In this document: piece by piece, positions 42,203-52,120 of the stretch
How positions within the stretch are numbered: the first letter of the stretch is position 1
How the letters are laid out: the number at the start of each line of letters is the position of its first letter
DNA from: Oscillospiraceae bacterium
GTDB taxonomy: Bacteria; Bacillota; Clostridia; Oscillospirales; Acutalibacteraceae
DNA length: 64,000 nucleotides
NCBI GenBank assembly: GCA_015066095.1
Contig: SVPC01000005.1
Span: 1-64,000, forward strand
Direction of reading: 5' to 3'
Position numbers and translations under genes: made by a program
Notes under the pieces: generated by a model
Told to the model about the DNA's origin: nothing
Databases searched by the model: none
The model's input: the letters and a program-made list of their open reading frames with translations, nothing else

Positions 42203-44836
42203 ATGGAAAAAAACTATCCAATTGTTGATAGTGTAGAGGCACTGCAAACCGCTATTGTCCGTACACGTCAAGCTCAGAAAGCTTTTGCTAACTATACGCA
42301 GGAGCAGGTAGACAAAATATTTTTGGCTGCAGCATCGGCTGCTAATAAAGCAAGAATCTCTCTGGCTCGAATGGCTGTAGAAGAAACCGGAATGGGTATT
42401 ATAGAAGATAAGGTTATCAAGAATAACTATGCTTCTGAATATATTTACAATGCCTATAAGGAAACAAAGACCTGCGGTGTTATCGAAGAAGACAAGGCGT
42501 ATGGCATCAAGAAGATTGCTGAGCCTATCGGTGTAGTTGCGGCTGTTATTCCTACAACCAACCCCACCTCTACCGCAATCTTCAAATGCTTACTTGCTCT
42601 TAAGACTCGTAACGCTATCATCATCAGTCCTCACCCAAGAGCCAAAAACAGTACTATTGCTGCTGCAAAATTGGTACTTGAGGCTGCTGTTAAAGCCGGT
42701 GCTCCCGAAGGTATTATCGATTGGATTGACGTTCCTTCTCTCGATATGACAAATACAGTTATGAAGGAAGCAGATATTATCCTTGCAACCGGTGGTCCCG
42801 GAATGGTTAAAGCTGCTTACTCTAGTGGTAAACCTGCTCTTGGTGTTGGTGCCGGTAATACTCCTGCTATCATTGATGAGTCTGCTGATATCCTTCTTGC
42901 CGTAAACTCCATCATTCACTCCAAGACCTTTGATAATGGTATGATTTGCGCTTCCGAGCAGTCGGTTATAGTGCTTGAAAGCATTTATAATGCAGTTAAG
43001 GAAGAGTTTGCTACCCGTGGTTGCTACTTCTTAAATCCTGCTGAAACTGAGAAGGTTCGCAAGACTATTATCATCAACGGTGCTCTTAACGCAAAAATTG
43101 TTGGTCAGTCTGCCGCTAAAATTGCTGAACTTGCCGGTGTGACCGTTCCCGAAGGCACTAAAATTCTTATCGGTGAAGTTGAAAGCGTTGAGCTCAGCGA
43201 AGAATTTGCTCACGAAAAGCTCAGCCCCGTACTTGCTATGTATAAAGTTAAGACCTTTGAAGAAGCTCTTGATAAAGCCGAAAAATTAGTTGAAGACGGC
43301 GGTTTTGGTCATACATCTTCTGTATATCTCAATCAAATAACCGAAACTGAAAAACTTAATGCTTTTGCGGCTCGTATGAAGACTTGTCGTATACTTGTAA
43401 ACACCCCCTCTTCTCACGGTGGTATTGGTGACCTTTACAACTTTAAACTCGCTCCCTCGCTCACCTTGGGTTGCGGTTCTTGGGGCGGTAACTCGGTTTC
43501 CGACAACGTTGGTGTTAAGCACCTCTTAAATATTAAAACAGTAGCAGAAAGAAGGGAAAATATGCTTTGGTTCCGTGCCCCTGAAAAGGTATATATTAAG
43601 AAAGGATGTTTGCCGGTAGCTCTCGACGAGCTCAGAACTGTACGCGGTGCTAAGAAAGCATTTATCGTAACCGATACATTCCTTTATGAAAATGGCTATA
43701 CCAAGCCCATCACTGATAAGCTTGACGAAATGGGCATTGCTCATACAACATTCTTTGACGTTCAGCCTGACCCTACCCTCAAGAATGCTCAGGACGGCGC
43801 TAAACAGATGGCAGCATTTAAGCCTGACACCATCATCGCTCTCGGCGGTGGTTCTGCAATGGACGCTGCTAAGATTATGTGGGTTCTTTATGAACACCCT
43901 GAAGCAGACTTTATGGATATGGCAATGCGCTTCATTGATATCCGTAAGCGTGTTTACACCTTCCCCAAGATGGGCGAAAAGGCATACTTTATCGCAGTTC
44001 CTACCTCTGCAGGTACCGGTTCGGAGGTTACACCTTTCGCAGTTATTACCGATGGCGAAACAGGTGTTAAATATCCTCTTGCTGACTATGAATTGCTTCC
44101 CAATATGGCAATTATCGACACCGACTTCCACATGAGCGCACCCAAGGGACTTACTGCCGCTTCCGGTATCGACGCTGTAACTCATGCTGTTGAGGCTTAT
44201 GCCGCAATGCTCGCAACCGATTATACCGATGGTCTAGCCCTCCAAGCTCTCAAAAACATCTTCAAGTATCTGCCCCGTGCATACGATAACGGTCAGACTG
44301 ACGTAGAAGCTCGTGAAAAAATGGCTAACGCTGCTACTATGGCTGGCATGGCTTTTGCTAACGCATTTCTTGGTGTGTGTCACTCTATGGCTCACAAGCT
44401 CGGTGCTTTCCATCATTTGCCCCATGGCGTTGCCAACGCTCTCATGATTGAAGAGGTTATCCGCTTCAATGCAAGTGAGGCTCCCGCTAAGATGGGTACA
44501 TTCTCTCAGTATGACCACCCTCATACTCTTGCACGCTATGCTGAAATCGCTGATTACTTAGGTCTTGGCGGCAAAACCGATGAAGAGAAGCTTGAAAACC
44601 TTATCAAGGCTATTAACGAGCTCAAAACTAAGGTTGGCATAAAGGAAACCATTAAAGATTATGGTATTGATGAAAAGATATTCCTTGATAATCTTGACGA
44701 AATGGTTGAACAGGCATTCGATGACCAATGCACAGGTGCAAACCCCCGTTATCCGCTTATGAGCGAAATTAAGCAAATGTATTTGAACGCTTACTATGGA
44801 AAACATTTTGTCGAAAAAGAAATGCCAAAGGCTTAA
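42203..44836 (+). CDS. adhE: Bifunctional acetaldehyde/alcohol dehydrogenase AdhE
   Basis: It reduces acetyl-CoA to acetaldehyde and ethanol, using two NADH. The N-terminal aldehyde dehydrogenase domain (about 1-430) has the catalytic Cys in FDNGMICASEQSVIV. The C-terminal iron alcohol dehydrogenase domain (about 450-877) has GGGSAMDAAKIMW and the Fe-ligand region GVCHSMAHKLGAFHHLPHG. The start is ATG 42203 after CAGGAGGAACTCTT, 21 codons inside the track ORF. Codon use (CTC, GCT, ACC) is more biased than in its neighbours, as for a highly expressed gene. A Rex-type operator upstream implies redox control. Confidence 0.97.
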   Translation: MEKNYPIVDSVEALQTAIVRTRQAQKAFANYTQEQVDKIFLAAASAANKARISLARMAVEETGMGIIEDKVIKNNYASEYIYNAYKETKTCGVIEEDKAYGIKKIAEPIGVVAAVIPTTNPTSTAIFKCLLALKTRNAIIISPHPRAKNSTIAAAKLVLEAAVKAGAPEGIIDWIDVPSLDMTNTVMKEADIILATGGPGMVKAAYSSGKPALGVGAGNTPAIIDESADILLAVNSIIHSKTFDNGMICASEQSVIVLESIYNAVKEEFATRGCYFLNPAETEKVRKTIIINGALNAKIVGQSAAKIAELAGVTVPEGTKILIGEVESVELSEEFAHEKLSPVLAMYKVKTFEEALDKAEKLVEDGGFGHTSSVYLNQITETEKLNAFAARMKTCRILVNTPSSHGGIGDLYNFKLAPSLTLGCGSWGGNSVSDNVGVKHLLNIKTVAERRENMLWFRAPEKVYIKKGCLPVALDELRTVRGAKKAFIVTDTFLYENGYTKPITDKLDEMGIAHTTFFDVQPDPTLKNAQDGAKQMAAFKPDTIIALGGGSAMDAAKIMWVLYEHPEADFMDMAMRFIDIRKRVYTFPKMGEKAYFIAVPTSAGTGSEVTPFAVITDGETGVKYPLADYELLPNMAIIDTDFHMSAPKGLTAASGIDAVTHAVEAYAAMLATDYTDGLALQALKNIFKYLPRAYDNGQTDVEAREKMANAATMAGMAFANAFLGVCHSMAHKLGAFHHLPHGVANALMIEEVIRFNASEAPAKMGTFSQYDHPHTLARYAEIADYLGLGGKTDEEKLENLIKAINELKTKVGIKETIKDYGIDEKIFLDNLDEMVEQAFDDQCTGANPRYPLMSEIKQMYLNAYYGKHFVEKEMPKA

Positions 44837-44853
44837 TGTTGGGAGGATTTAAA

Positions 44854-45603
44854 ATGAAACTTGATAAAATTATTTCACAAAGCGCTAAAAAAGTCATTTA
44901 TCGTGACGGAGATAAATGTATTAAGATTTTTGCTGAAGGTTACTCAAAGGCTGACGTTTTAAATGAGGCTTTAAACCAAGCAAGAATTGAAACCACAGGT
45001 CTTAATATCCCTAAAGTTTTAGAAGTTACTATGATTGACGGTAAATGGGCTATCGTTCTTGAATATATTGAGGGTAAGACCTTGGCCGAACTTATACAAG
45101 AAAACCCCGATAAAATCGATGAATATCTTGAATTGCTCGTCGATTTACAACTTGAAATGCACTCTAAAACCTGTGCTAATCTTAACAAGTTAAAGGATAA
45201 GATGAATCGTAAAATCAGCGAAACAACCCTGGATGCTACCACCCGTTACGAGCTTCACACTCGTCTTGAAGGTATGCCTAAGCACAAGAAGGTTTGCCAC
45301 GGCGACTTTAACCCGTCTAATATCATTATCACTGCCGACGGTACACCTTATATCATAGACTGGTCTCACGCAACACAGGGTAATGCTTCGGCCGATTCTG
45401 CTCGAACCTACCTTTTGTTTTGTCTGGCAGGAGAAAAAGAAAACGCCGAAAAGTATTTGGATTTATTCTGCAAAAAGAGCGATACTGCAAAGCAGTACGT
45501 TCAAAAGTGGATGCCTATCGTGGCTGCATCTCAGTCAGTTAAGGGCAACGAACACGAACGTGAATTCTTACTCTCTTGGGCAGATGTTGTAGATTACGAA
45601 TAA
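44854..45603 (+). CDS. Phosphotransferase/kinase-like protein (APH family)
   Basis: A 249-aa protein of the aminoglycoside-phosphotransferase/choline-kinase fold. The catalytic loop is VCHGDFNPSNIIIT and the metal Asp is in YIIDWSHATQG; the N-lobe strand WAIVLEYIEGKTLAELI is clear. The substrate is unknown and drug resistance should not be assumed. Some homologues act on small metabolites. The start is ATG 44854 after GGGAGGATTTAAA, 17 nt after adhE, so it shares adhE's transcript and probably its redox control. Confidence 0.85.
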   Translation: MKLDKIISQSAKKVIYRDGDKCIKIFAEGYSKADVLNEALNQARIETTGLNIPKVLEVTMIDGKWAIVLEYIEGKTLAELIQENPDKIDEYLELLVDLQLEMHSKTCANLNKLKDKMNRKISETTLDATTRYELHTRLEGMPKHKKVCHGDFNPSNIIITADGTPYIIDWSHATQGNASADSARTYLLFCLAGEKENAEKYLDLFCKKSDTAKQYVQKWMPIVAASQSVKGNEHEREFLLSWADVVDYE

Positions 45604-45626
45604 GAACACATATAGCAATTTTTACA

Positions 45627-45661
45627 AAAAGACATCGCACTCTGAAGTGCGATGCCTTTTT
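45627..45661 (+). terminator. Terminator of the adhE transcript
   Basis: Stem GACATCGCACT/AGTGCGATGCC with loop CTGA, followed by TTTTTAA. Confidence 0.9.
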
Positions 45662-45699
45662 AATTTAAAATTAAATTTAAATAGCATAAATATGTGTGT

Positions 45700-45940
45700 T
45701 TTACAAATAATAGTATCATGAACTCATAGAACCGTCCCCTATGTTACCCCTACAAAATGTTTATAGGAATATATATGAAAGCAACTGGAATAGTTAGAAG
45801 AATCGAGGAATGCGTTATATTAGGACAAAAGTTGTCGAAACTCGCATAAATGCTGGGCTTTTCGCAGTTTTTGATTGGACTCAATTTGCACAAAAACATA
45901 AGATACATAGCAAAAGCGAGGGGAATTTCCCCTCGCTTTG
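45700..45940. repeat. Copy B: spoVT-leader repeat left of the xylose cassette
   Basis: The 340-bp gap holds ACAAATAATAGTATCA, also found before intact spoVT at 54811. Next comes a REP-like GAACTCATAGAACCGTCCCCTATGTTAC. At 45775-45849 there is a 24-codon ORF MKATGIVRRIEECVILGQ plus KLSKLA, a shortened copy of the SpoVT N-terminus. It ends in ATACATAGCAAAAGCGAGG and a strong hairpin (45912-45940), which also serves as the AraC-gene terminator. About 170 bp match copy C at 51829. Confidence 0.75.
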
Positions 45941-45943
45941 TTG

Positions 45944-46711
45944 TTATAAACCTATGTTTTTTCTGTATTGTGTAGGTGTGATTTCAAAGTTTTCTTTAAA
46001 GCAACGGTTAAAACTTCGTAACGAAATAAATCCGCTGTCATATGCACATTGGAGGATAGGAAGTGTGGTATTCTCTAAAAGGTAACACGCATGGCTAAGC
46101 CGAAAATGCATTACATAAGAATTGAAGGAAAGACCGGTGGCTTTTTTAAAGTAGCGTGAAAGATAAGAATAGTCATAGCTCGTTTCTTTTGAAAGATTTG
46201 ATAAAGAACAGTCCTTGCTGAAATTTGTCTCAACAAACGAAAATATCTTATATAATAAATTTTCGTTTTCAAATTGTGTTTTATCATAGGAGGCGGTTTT
46301 GTCAAATTGACCGCACAACGAATACAACACGCCTTTTTTATCGGCAGAGGATGAGGTGATTTCTAAACGAGCAAGAGCATTTACCAAGTATTCATCCGGT
46401 TGAAATTTGTTGTTTTGCGGAAGTTTATAAGATACCTTGGTGGCATAGGCTCGTACAAGATGGGGGGAAAAGATGCAAAGAATGTGCTCGCTTTTTGTCG
46501 AGTCTAAAGAGTGTATTTGATTCGGGAATATAAAAACTGCTTGTTTTTCTTTGATAACAAAGCTTTTGCTATCAATAGTTATTCTCATTTCTCCCGAAAG
46601 AAGAATGATAATCTCAAAGCACTGGTGCAGATGGGGTGGAAAACTGAAATCTCTCCCTTCCTCTATTTTTAGGTAATCGGGTGAGCCTAAATGATTGAAT
46701 TCATAAAACAT
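45944..46711 (-). CDS. AraC family transcriptional regulator
   Basis: 255 aa. Residues about 5-100 form an AraC-type cupin (FSFPPHLHQCFEIIILLSGEM, KQAVFIFPNQIHSLD) that would sense a sugar. Residues about 155-255 hold the double HTH (DYSYLSRYFKKATGLSFNSYV, ILQCAYDSGFISLRSFNRCF, ITPTQYRK). The start is ATG 46711 after GGTGATACAA. It is divergent from the GH3-xylB-xylA operon and is the likely xylose- or xyloside-responsive activator. Its stop lies against the repeat hairpin of copy B. Confidence 0.93.
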   Translation of the reverse strand: MFYEFNHLGSPDYLKIEEGRDFSFPPHLHQCFEIIILLSGEMRITIDSKSFVIKEKQAVFIFPNQIHSLDSTKSEHILCIFSPHLVRAYATKVSYKLPQNNKFQPDEYLVNALARLEITSSSADKKGVLYSLCGQFDKTASYDKTQFENENLLYKIFSFVETNFSKDCSLSNLSKETSYDYSYLSRYFKKATGLSFNSYVMHFRLSHACYLLENTTLPILQCAYDSGFISLRSFNRCFKENFEITPTQYRKNIGL

Positions 46712-46744
46712 TTGTATCACCAAGAAGTCAAATTTTGTCTATAA

Positions 46745-46773
46745 ATTATATGATATATTGCGAGAAAAGTCAA
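46745..46773 (-). promoter_or_regulatory. Promoter of the AraC regulator gene
   Basis: On the minus strand TTGACT, 17 bp, TATAAT. The divergent GH3 gene has no comparable consensus promoter, consistent with activator dependence. Confidence 0.8.
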
Positions 46774-46822
46774 GTTGATTGTTGTATGATTAGAAAAAAT
46801 AAACTGTTAAAAGGAGTTATAT

Positions 46823-48925
46823 ATGAATTATATCTATGCTAAAAAGAAAGCAATAGAAATCACATCGCAAATGACCCCGTATGAAAAGTTATCACAATTG
46901 CTTTATAATTCTCCCGCAATAGAAAGATTGGGTATTAAAGAATATAACTGGTGGAACGAGGCGGCACATGGTGTTGCCCGCGCAGGTATTGCTACTGTAT
47001 TTCCACAGGCTATCGGCATGGCGGCAACCTTTAATCCTGATTTAATAAATAGCGTTGCAGATGCTGTTTCCACCGAAGCGCGTGCTAAATATAATAAAAA
47101 CGTTCAGCTTGATGATTACGGTATTTATAAAGGCTTAACCTTTTGGACGCCAAATATAAACATTTTCAGAGATCCTCGTTGGGGACGAGGTCAAGAAACT
47201 TTTGGCGAATGCCCATTTCTTACTTCTCAGATGGGAAATGCTTATATAAATGGGTTGCAAGGCGATGGTGATTTTTTGAAATCGGCTGCGTGTGCTAAAC
47301 ATTTTGCCGTTCACTCAGGTCCTGAGGCGTTACGTCATTCCTTTGATGCAAGGGTAGGTATGAAGGATTTATGGGAAACCTACCTCCCCGCTTTTGAAAA
47401 TGCCGTTGGCGAAGGTGTTATAGGGGTAATGGGTGCTTATAACCGCACAAATGGCGAGCCTTGCTGTGCGCACAGTTATCTTATGGAGGAAGTGTTGAAA
47501 AACAAATGGAGGTTTGAGGGATATTTTGTTTCGGACTGTGGTGCCATCGCCGATATCAATAAGCACCATAATTTTACCGAAACAATGAAAGAAGCTGCTG
47601 CTGTTTCATTGAAAAAAGGTTGTCACCTTAACTGTGGTGAGGCTTATACTCACCTCGTAGAAGCCTACGAAGATGATCTTATAACCGATGAAGATATCGA
47701 TCGTGCAGTTGAAAAACTTTATTTTGTAAGAGCATTACTCGGCGAGTTTGAAGAAAATCGTCCGTTTAAAGAAATTTCTTACGACAAGCTAGATTGTAAA
47801 GAACATAAAATAATGAATCTTGAAACCGCCAAGCAGGCCTTGGTTATGCTTAAAAACCAAAATAGCTTCTTGCCCATTAAAGATGGCGAGTATAAAAAGA
47901 TTGCCGTTATAGGACCTAATGCGAATTCAATAACAGTTTTAGAGGGGAATTATAACGGTCATGCGTCTGAATATGTTACAGTGGCAGATGGAATGCGTAA
48001 AACCTTTAGTAAAACACAAATTACAGTGGCAGAGGGTTCGCATATATGGAAAGAAGAAAAAAATAATCATGGCGGATTTTTAAATAGTATCAGTGAAGGT
48101 CTTGCGGCGGCAAGCGAAGCAGATCTTACAATTCTTTGCCTCGGCCTTGATCGTAATATAGAAGGTGAAGAATTACCGCTTGATGATGATTTTGCATATA
48201 GGGGAGATAGAAGATCTTTAAGTCTGCCTAAAACACAAATCCGTCTTGCTGAAGCTATTTGTGACATTACCGAAAATCTTGTGGTAATCGTTCTGAGCGG
48301 AAACTCTGTGGATTTAGGTAAAAAGGTAAACGCTCATGCAAAAGCAATAATTCACGGATGGTACCCGGGTGCGGTTGGTGGTCTTGCAGTTGCAAAACTT
48401 ATCAAGGGCGAGTTTTCGCCTTCGGGCAGGTTGCCGCTTACCTTTTATAAGCAGGATAGCAACCTTCCTGATTTTACGAATTACAATATGGATGGCAGAA
48501 CCTATCGCTATTTAAAAGAAGAACCTCTTTATCCCTTTGGTTTTGGACTCGGTTTTAGTAAAATAAATTATAATAAAGCCCAAATCACATTCCGTGATGA
48601 CAAAAAAATTAAAATCAAGGTATCCCTTACCAACGAGGGCGAATTTGATACTGTTGAAAAAATACAGGTTTATGCAAAATTTACCGATAGCAGAACCGCA
48701 ACGCCAAATTACCAATTGTGCGGAATTAAAGCGATGATGCTTAATAGGTTCGAAACTGCCGAAGCAGAAATAGAAATAAATAACTATTGGCTAAAAGCTG
48801 TTTTAGAAAACGGTGAAAGAGTAATGCCTGACGGCGAAATCGAGCTTTTCGTAGGCGGACATCAACCTGACCGTTTAAGCGAGGAATTAAGTGGGTCAAA
48901 ATGCTTAAAAATTTCTGTAAAATAA
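46823..48925 (+). CDS. GH3 glycoside hydrolase, probable beta-xylosidase
   Basis: A 700-aa cytoplasmic enzyme (no signal peptide) that probably splits xylose from imported xylo-oligosaccharides. The N-terminal (alpha/beta)8 domain has TFWTPNINIFRDPRWGRGQE, CAKHFAVHSGPEALRH and the nucleophile Asp in GYFVSDCGAIADI. The sandwich domain holds LVMLKNQNSFLPI. A fibronectin-III-like domain closes the protein (YPFGFGLGFSKINYNKAQI). The WGRGQE/SDCGAI pattern is more typical of xylosidases than glucosidases. It is first in an operon with xylB and xylA. Confidence 0.9.
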   Translation: MNYIYAKKKAIEITSQMTPYEKLSQLLYNSPAIERLGIKEYNWWNEAAHGVARAGIATVFPQAIGMAATFNPDLINSVADAVSTEARAKYNKNVQLDDYGIYKGLTFWTPNINIFRDPRWGRGQETFGECPFLTSQMGNAYINGLQGDGDFLKSAACAKHFAVHSGPEALRHSFDARVGMKDLWETYLPAFENAVGEGVIGVMGAYNRTNGEPCCAHSYLMEEVLKNKWRFEGYFVSDCGAIADINKHHNFTETMKEAAAVSLKKGCHLNCGEAYTHLVEAYEDDLITDEDIDRAVEKLYFVRALLGEFEENRPFKEISYDKLDCKEHKIMNLETAKQALVMLKNQNSFLPIKDGEYKKIAVIGPNANSITVLEGNYNGHASEYVTVADGMRKTFSKTQITVAEGSHIWKEEKNNHGGFLNSISEGLAAASEADLTILCLGLDRNIEGEELPLDDDFAYRGDRRSLSLPKTQIRLAEAICDITENLVVIVLSGNSVDLGKKVNAHAKAIIHGWYPGAVGGLAVAKLIKGEFSPSGRLPLTFYKQDSNLPDFTNYNMDGRTYRYLKEEPLYPFGFGLGFSKINYNKAQITFRDDKKIKIKVSLTNEGEFDTVEKIQVYAKFTDSRTATPNYQLCGIKAMMLNRFETAEAEIEINNYWLKAVLENGERVMPDGEIELFVGGHQPDRLSEELSGSKCLKISVK

Positions 48926-48943
48926 TGCTTGAAAGGAAAAAGT

Positions 48944-50422
48944 GTGAAATATTTTATTGGAGCCGATTTGGGAACTTCGGCATTAAAATTACTATTAGTT
49001 AAAAGTAGCGGGGAAATAATAAAAACAGCGGTGCGATTCTATTCGGTATATTATCCAAATGCAGGATGGAGCGAGCAAAACCCTGAGGACTGGTGGAATG
49101 CGTTTTTATCGGGCGTAAAGGAGCTCGTACAGGATATCAATCCCGCTGAAATTGCAGGCATCGGGGTAGCAGGACAGATGCATGGGCTTATTGTTCTTGA
49201 TAAGGATGATGCGGTTATCCGTCCTGCCATTCTTTGGAACGATGGCCGAACAAACAAAGAAACGGCATATCTGAACGAGGTTGTCGGCAAAGAAAAGCTG
49301 TCGAAGCTTACCGCGAATATCGCCTTTGCAGGATTTACTGCTCCGAAAATTTTATGGCTTAAAAATAATGAACCTGAGAATTTTTCGAAAATATGCAAAA
49401 TAATGCTTCCGAAAGACTATATAAATTACAAACTTACTGGTGTCCACTGCACCGATTATTCCGACGCTTCGGGTATGCTTTTGTTGGACGTTAAAAATAA
49501 AGACTGGTCGCAAGAAATGTTTAATATCTGCGACATAAGCGAAAATCAAATGCCCAAACTTTTTGAAAGTTTTGAAACGGTAGGCACGGTTCTTCCACAT
49601 ATTGCATCCGAATTAAAGCTTAATGCCAATACTGTGGTGGTGGCGGGTGCGGGTGATAACGCGGCAGCGGCGATTGGCACAGGCACCGTTACCGACGGTA
49701 AGTGTAATATATCTCTCGGAACGTCAGGAACGGTATTCATCTCATCCAATGAATTCACCGTTGATGGAAACAACGCTTTGCATTCCTTTTGCCACGCAAG
49801 CGGCGAGTATCATCTTATGGCCTGCATACTTTCGGCGGCTTCTTGCAACAAGTGGTTTTGCGAGGGTATCTTAAAAACTGAAGATTATGCAGTCGAGCAA
49901 AACGGCATAACCGATAATGACCTTGGCAAAAACGATGTGTTTTTCCTCCCCTACCTTATGGGCGAGCGTAGCCCGATAAACGATACCGATGCACGAGGTG
50001 TTTTTGTAGGACTATGTATGAACACAACCCGTGCGGATATGGTTCAAGCCGTTTTAGAAGGCGTCGCCTTTGCCATAAGAGACAATATGGAAATTGCAAG
50101 AGCACAAGGTATAAATATAACAAGCAGCAGTCTTTGCGGCGGAGGTGCAAAATCAGAACTGTGGCAAAAAATTCTCTGCAATATCCTTAATGTTGAAGTT
50201 TTGCTATTACAGACAGAGCAGGGCCCCGGTTACGGTGCGGCAATGCTTGCGATGGTTGGTTGTGGGGAATTTGCCAACCCAAAAGAATGCGCTGACAAAT
50301 TTGTAAAGTTAAAAAAGACGATAACCCCAAATACCGATATTTCGTTACGCTATGAAGAACGGTATAAAAAATTCAAAGAAATCTATCCAACCGTGAAAAC
50401 ATTATATAAAAAATTGATATGA
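48944..50422 (+). CDS. xylB: Xylulokinase
   Basis: An FGGY-family sugar kinase that phosphorylates D-xylulose to xylulose 5-phosphate. Motifs are [17 protein letters not shown] (phosphate 1 loop), [15 protein letters not shown] (substrate site), [15 protein letters not shown] and [18 protein letters not shown]. The start is GTG 48944, 7 nt after AAAGGA; the track TTG five codons earlier overlaps the ribosome site. It lies between the GH3 gene (18-nt gap) and xylA. Confidence 0.95.
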   Translation: MKYFIGADLGTSALKLLLVKSSGEIIKTAVRFYSVYYPNAGWSEQNPEDWWNAFLSGVKELVQDINPAEIAGIGVAGQMHGLIVLDKDDAVIRPAILWNDGRTNKETAYLNEVVGKEKLSKLTANIAFAGFTAPKILWLKNNEPENFSKICKIMLPKDYINYKLTGVHCTDYSDASGMLLLDVKNKDWSQEMFNICDISENQMPKLFESFETVGTVLPHIASELKLNANTVVVAGAGDNAAAAIGTGTVTDGKCNISLGTSGTVFISSNEFTVDGNNALHSFCHASGEYHLMACILSAASCNKWFCEGILKTEDYAVEQNGITDNDLGKNDVFFLPYLMGERSPINDTDARGVFVGLCMNTTRADMVQAVLEGVAFAIRDNMEIARAQGINITSSSLCGGGAKSELWQKILCNILNVEVLLLQTEQGPGYGAAMLAMVGCGEFANPKECADKFVKLKKTITPNTDISLRYEERYKKFKEIYPTVKTLYKKLI

Positions 50423-50432
50423 GGAAATGGAA

Positions 50433-51749
50433 ATGAGCGAAATTTTTAAGAACATTCAAAAAATCAACTATGAAGGTAGCCACAGCAAAAACCCGCTATC
50501 ATTTAAATTTTACGATGCCAACCGCGTTATCCTAGGAAAAACCATGCGCGAGCATTTACCTTTTGCTATGGCTTGGTGGCATAATCTTTGTGCCGCAGGT
50601 ACCGATATGTTTGGTCGTGATACGGGTGATAAATCTTTCGGTGCCGAAAAAGGTACAATGGAACACGCAAAAGCAAAGGTTGATGCAGGCTTTGAGTTTA
50701 TGCAGAAACTTGGCATTGAATACTTCTGCTTCCATGATGTTGACCTGGTACCGGAGGCAGAAGATATCAAAGAAACAAACCGCAGACTAGATGAGATAAC
50801 CGATTATATTCTTGAAAAAATGAATAAAACCGGTATAAAATGTCTTTGGGGCACCGCTAACATGTTCTCAAATCCGCGCTTTATGAACGGTGCAGGCTCT
50901 ACAAATTCGGCCGATGTTTTCTGCTTTGCGGCGGCACAGGTTAAAAAGGCACTCGATCTTACTGTAAAGCTCGGCGGCAAGGGGTACGTGTTTTGGGGTG
51001 GCAGAGAAGGTTATGAAACTCTTCTCAACACCGATATTAAATTTGAACAAGAGAATATTGCAAGACTTATGAAAATGGCGGTTGAATATGGTCGTTCCAT
51101 CGGTTTTAAGGGGGATTTTTACATAGAACCCAAACCCAAGGAGCCTATGAAGCATCAGTATGATTTTGATGCTGCAACGGCAATAGGCTTCCTACGTCAA
51201 TACGGTCTTGATAAAGACTTCAAAATGAATATTGAGGCAAACCACGCAACTCTTGCGGGACATACATTCCAACACGAACTGCGCATTTCTGCTATAAACG
51301 GTATGCTTGGCTCAATAGATGCTAATCAAGGGGATTTATTGCTCGGTTGGGATACCGATGAATTCCCCGCAAACGTATACGATGCAACTATGTGTATGTA
51401 CGAAGTGTTAAAGGCCGGTGGTCTTACGGGCGGATTTAATTTTGACTCAAAAACACGTAGACCCAGTTATACTGCCGAGGATATGTTTCTTGCGTTTATC
51501 TTAGGAATGGATACCTTTGCGTTGGGGCTTATCAAAGCAGCAGAGATCATTGAAGATGGCAGATTAGACAGCTTTGTTAAAGAAAAATATTCAAGCTTTG
51601 AAAGCGGCATCGGCAAGAAAATTGTTGATAGTAACACAACTCTTTCAGAACTTGCAAGAATCGCCGAAGATATTGGAGCACCAAAACTTCCTTCAAGCGG
51701 CAGACAGGAATATTTACAAAGTATTCTTAACGAAATTATGTTTAAATAA
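50433..51749 (+). CDS. xylA: Xylose isomerase
   Basis: A 438-aa class II enzyme that interconverts D-xylose and D-xylulose using two divalent metals. The catalytic His is in [11 protein letters not shown]. Metal-ligand segments are [35 protein letters not shown] and GSIDANQGD followed by WDTDEFP. The start is ATG 50433, 8 nt after GAGG; the ATG at 50427 is too close. It completes the pathway xylo-oligosaccharide, xylose, xylulose, xylulose 5-phosphate encoded by this operon. No xylose transporter is present. Confidence 0.97.
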   Translation: MSEIFKNIQKINYEGSHSKNPLSFKFYDANRVILGKTMREHLPFAMAWWHNLCAAGTDMFGRDTGDKSFGAEKGTMEHAKAKVDAGFEFMQKLGIEYFCFHDVDLVPEAEDIKETNRRLDEITDYILEKMNKTGIKCLWGTANMFSNPRFMNGAGSTNSADVFCFAAAQVKKALDLTVKLGGKGYVFWGGREGYETLLNTDIKFEQENIARLMKMAVEYGRSIGFKGDFYIEPKPKEPMKHQYDFDAATAIGFLRQYGLDKDFKMNIEANHATLAGHTFQHELRISAINGMLGSIDANQGDLLLGWDTDEFPANVYDATMCMYEVLKAGGLTGGFNFDSKTRRPSYTAEDMFLAFILGMDTFALGLIKAAEIIEDGRLDSFVKEKYSSFESGIGKKIVDSNTTLSELARIAEDIGAPKLPSSGRQEYLQSILNEIMFK

Positions 51750-51764
51750 GCAGAACTCATAGTA

Positions 51765-51822
51765 TAAATCTCCTTGTTTTACAGATACTAACAGTACAAA
51801 TTTGTAAAGCAAGGAGATTTTT
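51765..51822 (+). terminator. Terminator of the xylose operon
   Basis: AAATCTCCTTG pairs with CAAGGAGATTT across a loop that itself pairs TTTAC/GTAAA, then a T-run. Its 3' arm AAGGAG also sits at ribosome-site distance from the short SpoVT-like ORF of copy C. Confidence 0.85.
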
Positions 51823-51828
51823 GTATAT

Positions 51829-52008
51829 ATGAAAGCAACTGGAATAGTTCGTAGAATCGAGGAATGCGTTATTTTAGGGCAAACCGCCTGAAAGGCGCAT
51901 AAACACTAGGGTTTTCGCTGGTTTGCCCCATTGAACGCATTGGTGTCAAAAACGGTTTTTGACGGTTTTTATACATAGCAAAAGCGAGGTGAAATCCACC
52001 TCGCTTAA
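51829..52008. repeat. Copy C: spoVT-leader repeat right of the xylose cassette
   Basis: At 51829-51891 there is a 20-codon ORF MKATGIVRRIEECVILGQ plus TA. Over the 18 shared codons it differs from copy B at three codons, all synonymous. The following ~110 bp resemble copy B (GCATAAACACTAGGGTTTTCGC versus GCATAAATGCTGGGCTTTTCGC). It ends in the same ATACATAGCAAAAGCGAGG hairpin. No other gene is visible between xylA and the ATPase gene. Confidence 0.75.
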
Positions 52009-52070
52009 AATTCATTATATAGTAATTAATAAGGGAAATATACCGTTTTTCACACGGGTGCGATTAAATA

Positions 52071-52099
52071 TTGACAAAAACGCACGCGTGCGTTATAAT
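52071..52099 (+). promoter_or_regulatory. Promoter with palindromic operator in the spacer
   Basis: TTGACA, 17 bp, TATAAT. The 16-bp palindrome AACGCACGCGTGCGTT (52079-52094) fills nearly the whole spacer, so a bound repressor would directly block polymerase. A weaker half-match CACACGGGTGCG lies at 52051. Confidence 0.88.
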
Positions 52100-52120
52100 A
52101 ACATTCGTGAGGTGATTAAT

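Noticed and set aside
43526-44185. 219-aa minus-strand ORF
   Set aside because: Antisense to the alcohol dehydrogenase half of adhE, with many Cys/His from complementary codons and no ribosome site.
44854-45603. Aminoglycoside resistance
   Set aside because: The kinase fold alone does not show drug modification; the gene is coupled to adhE and belongs to a broad family with mostly unknown substrates.
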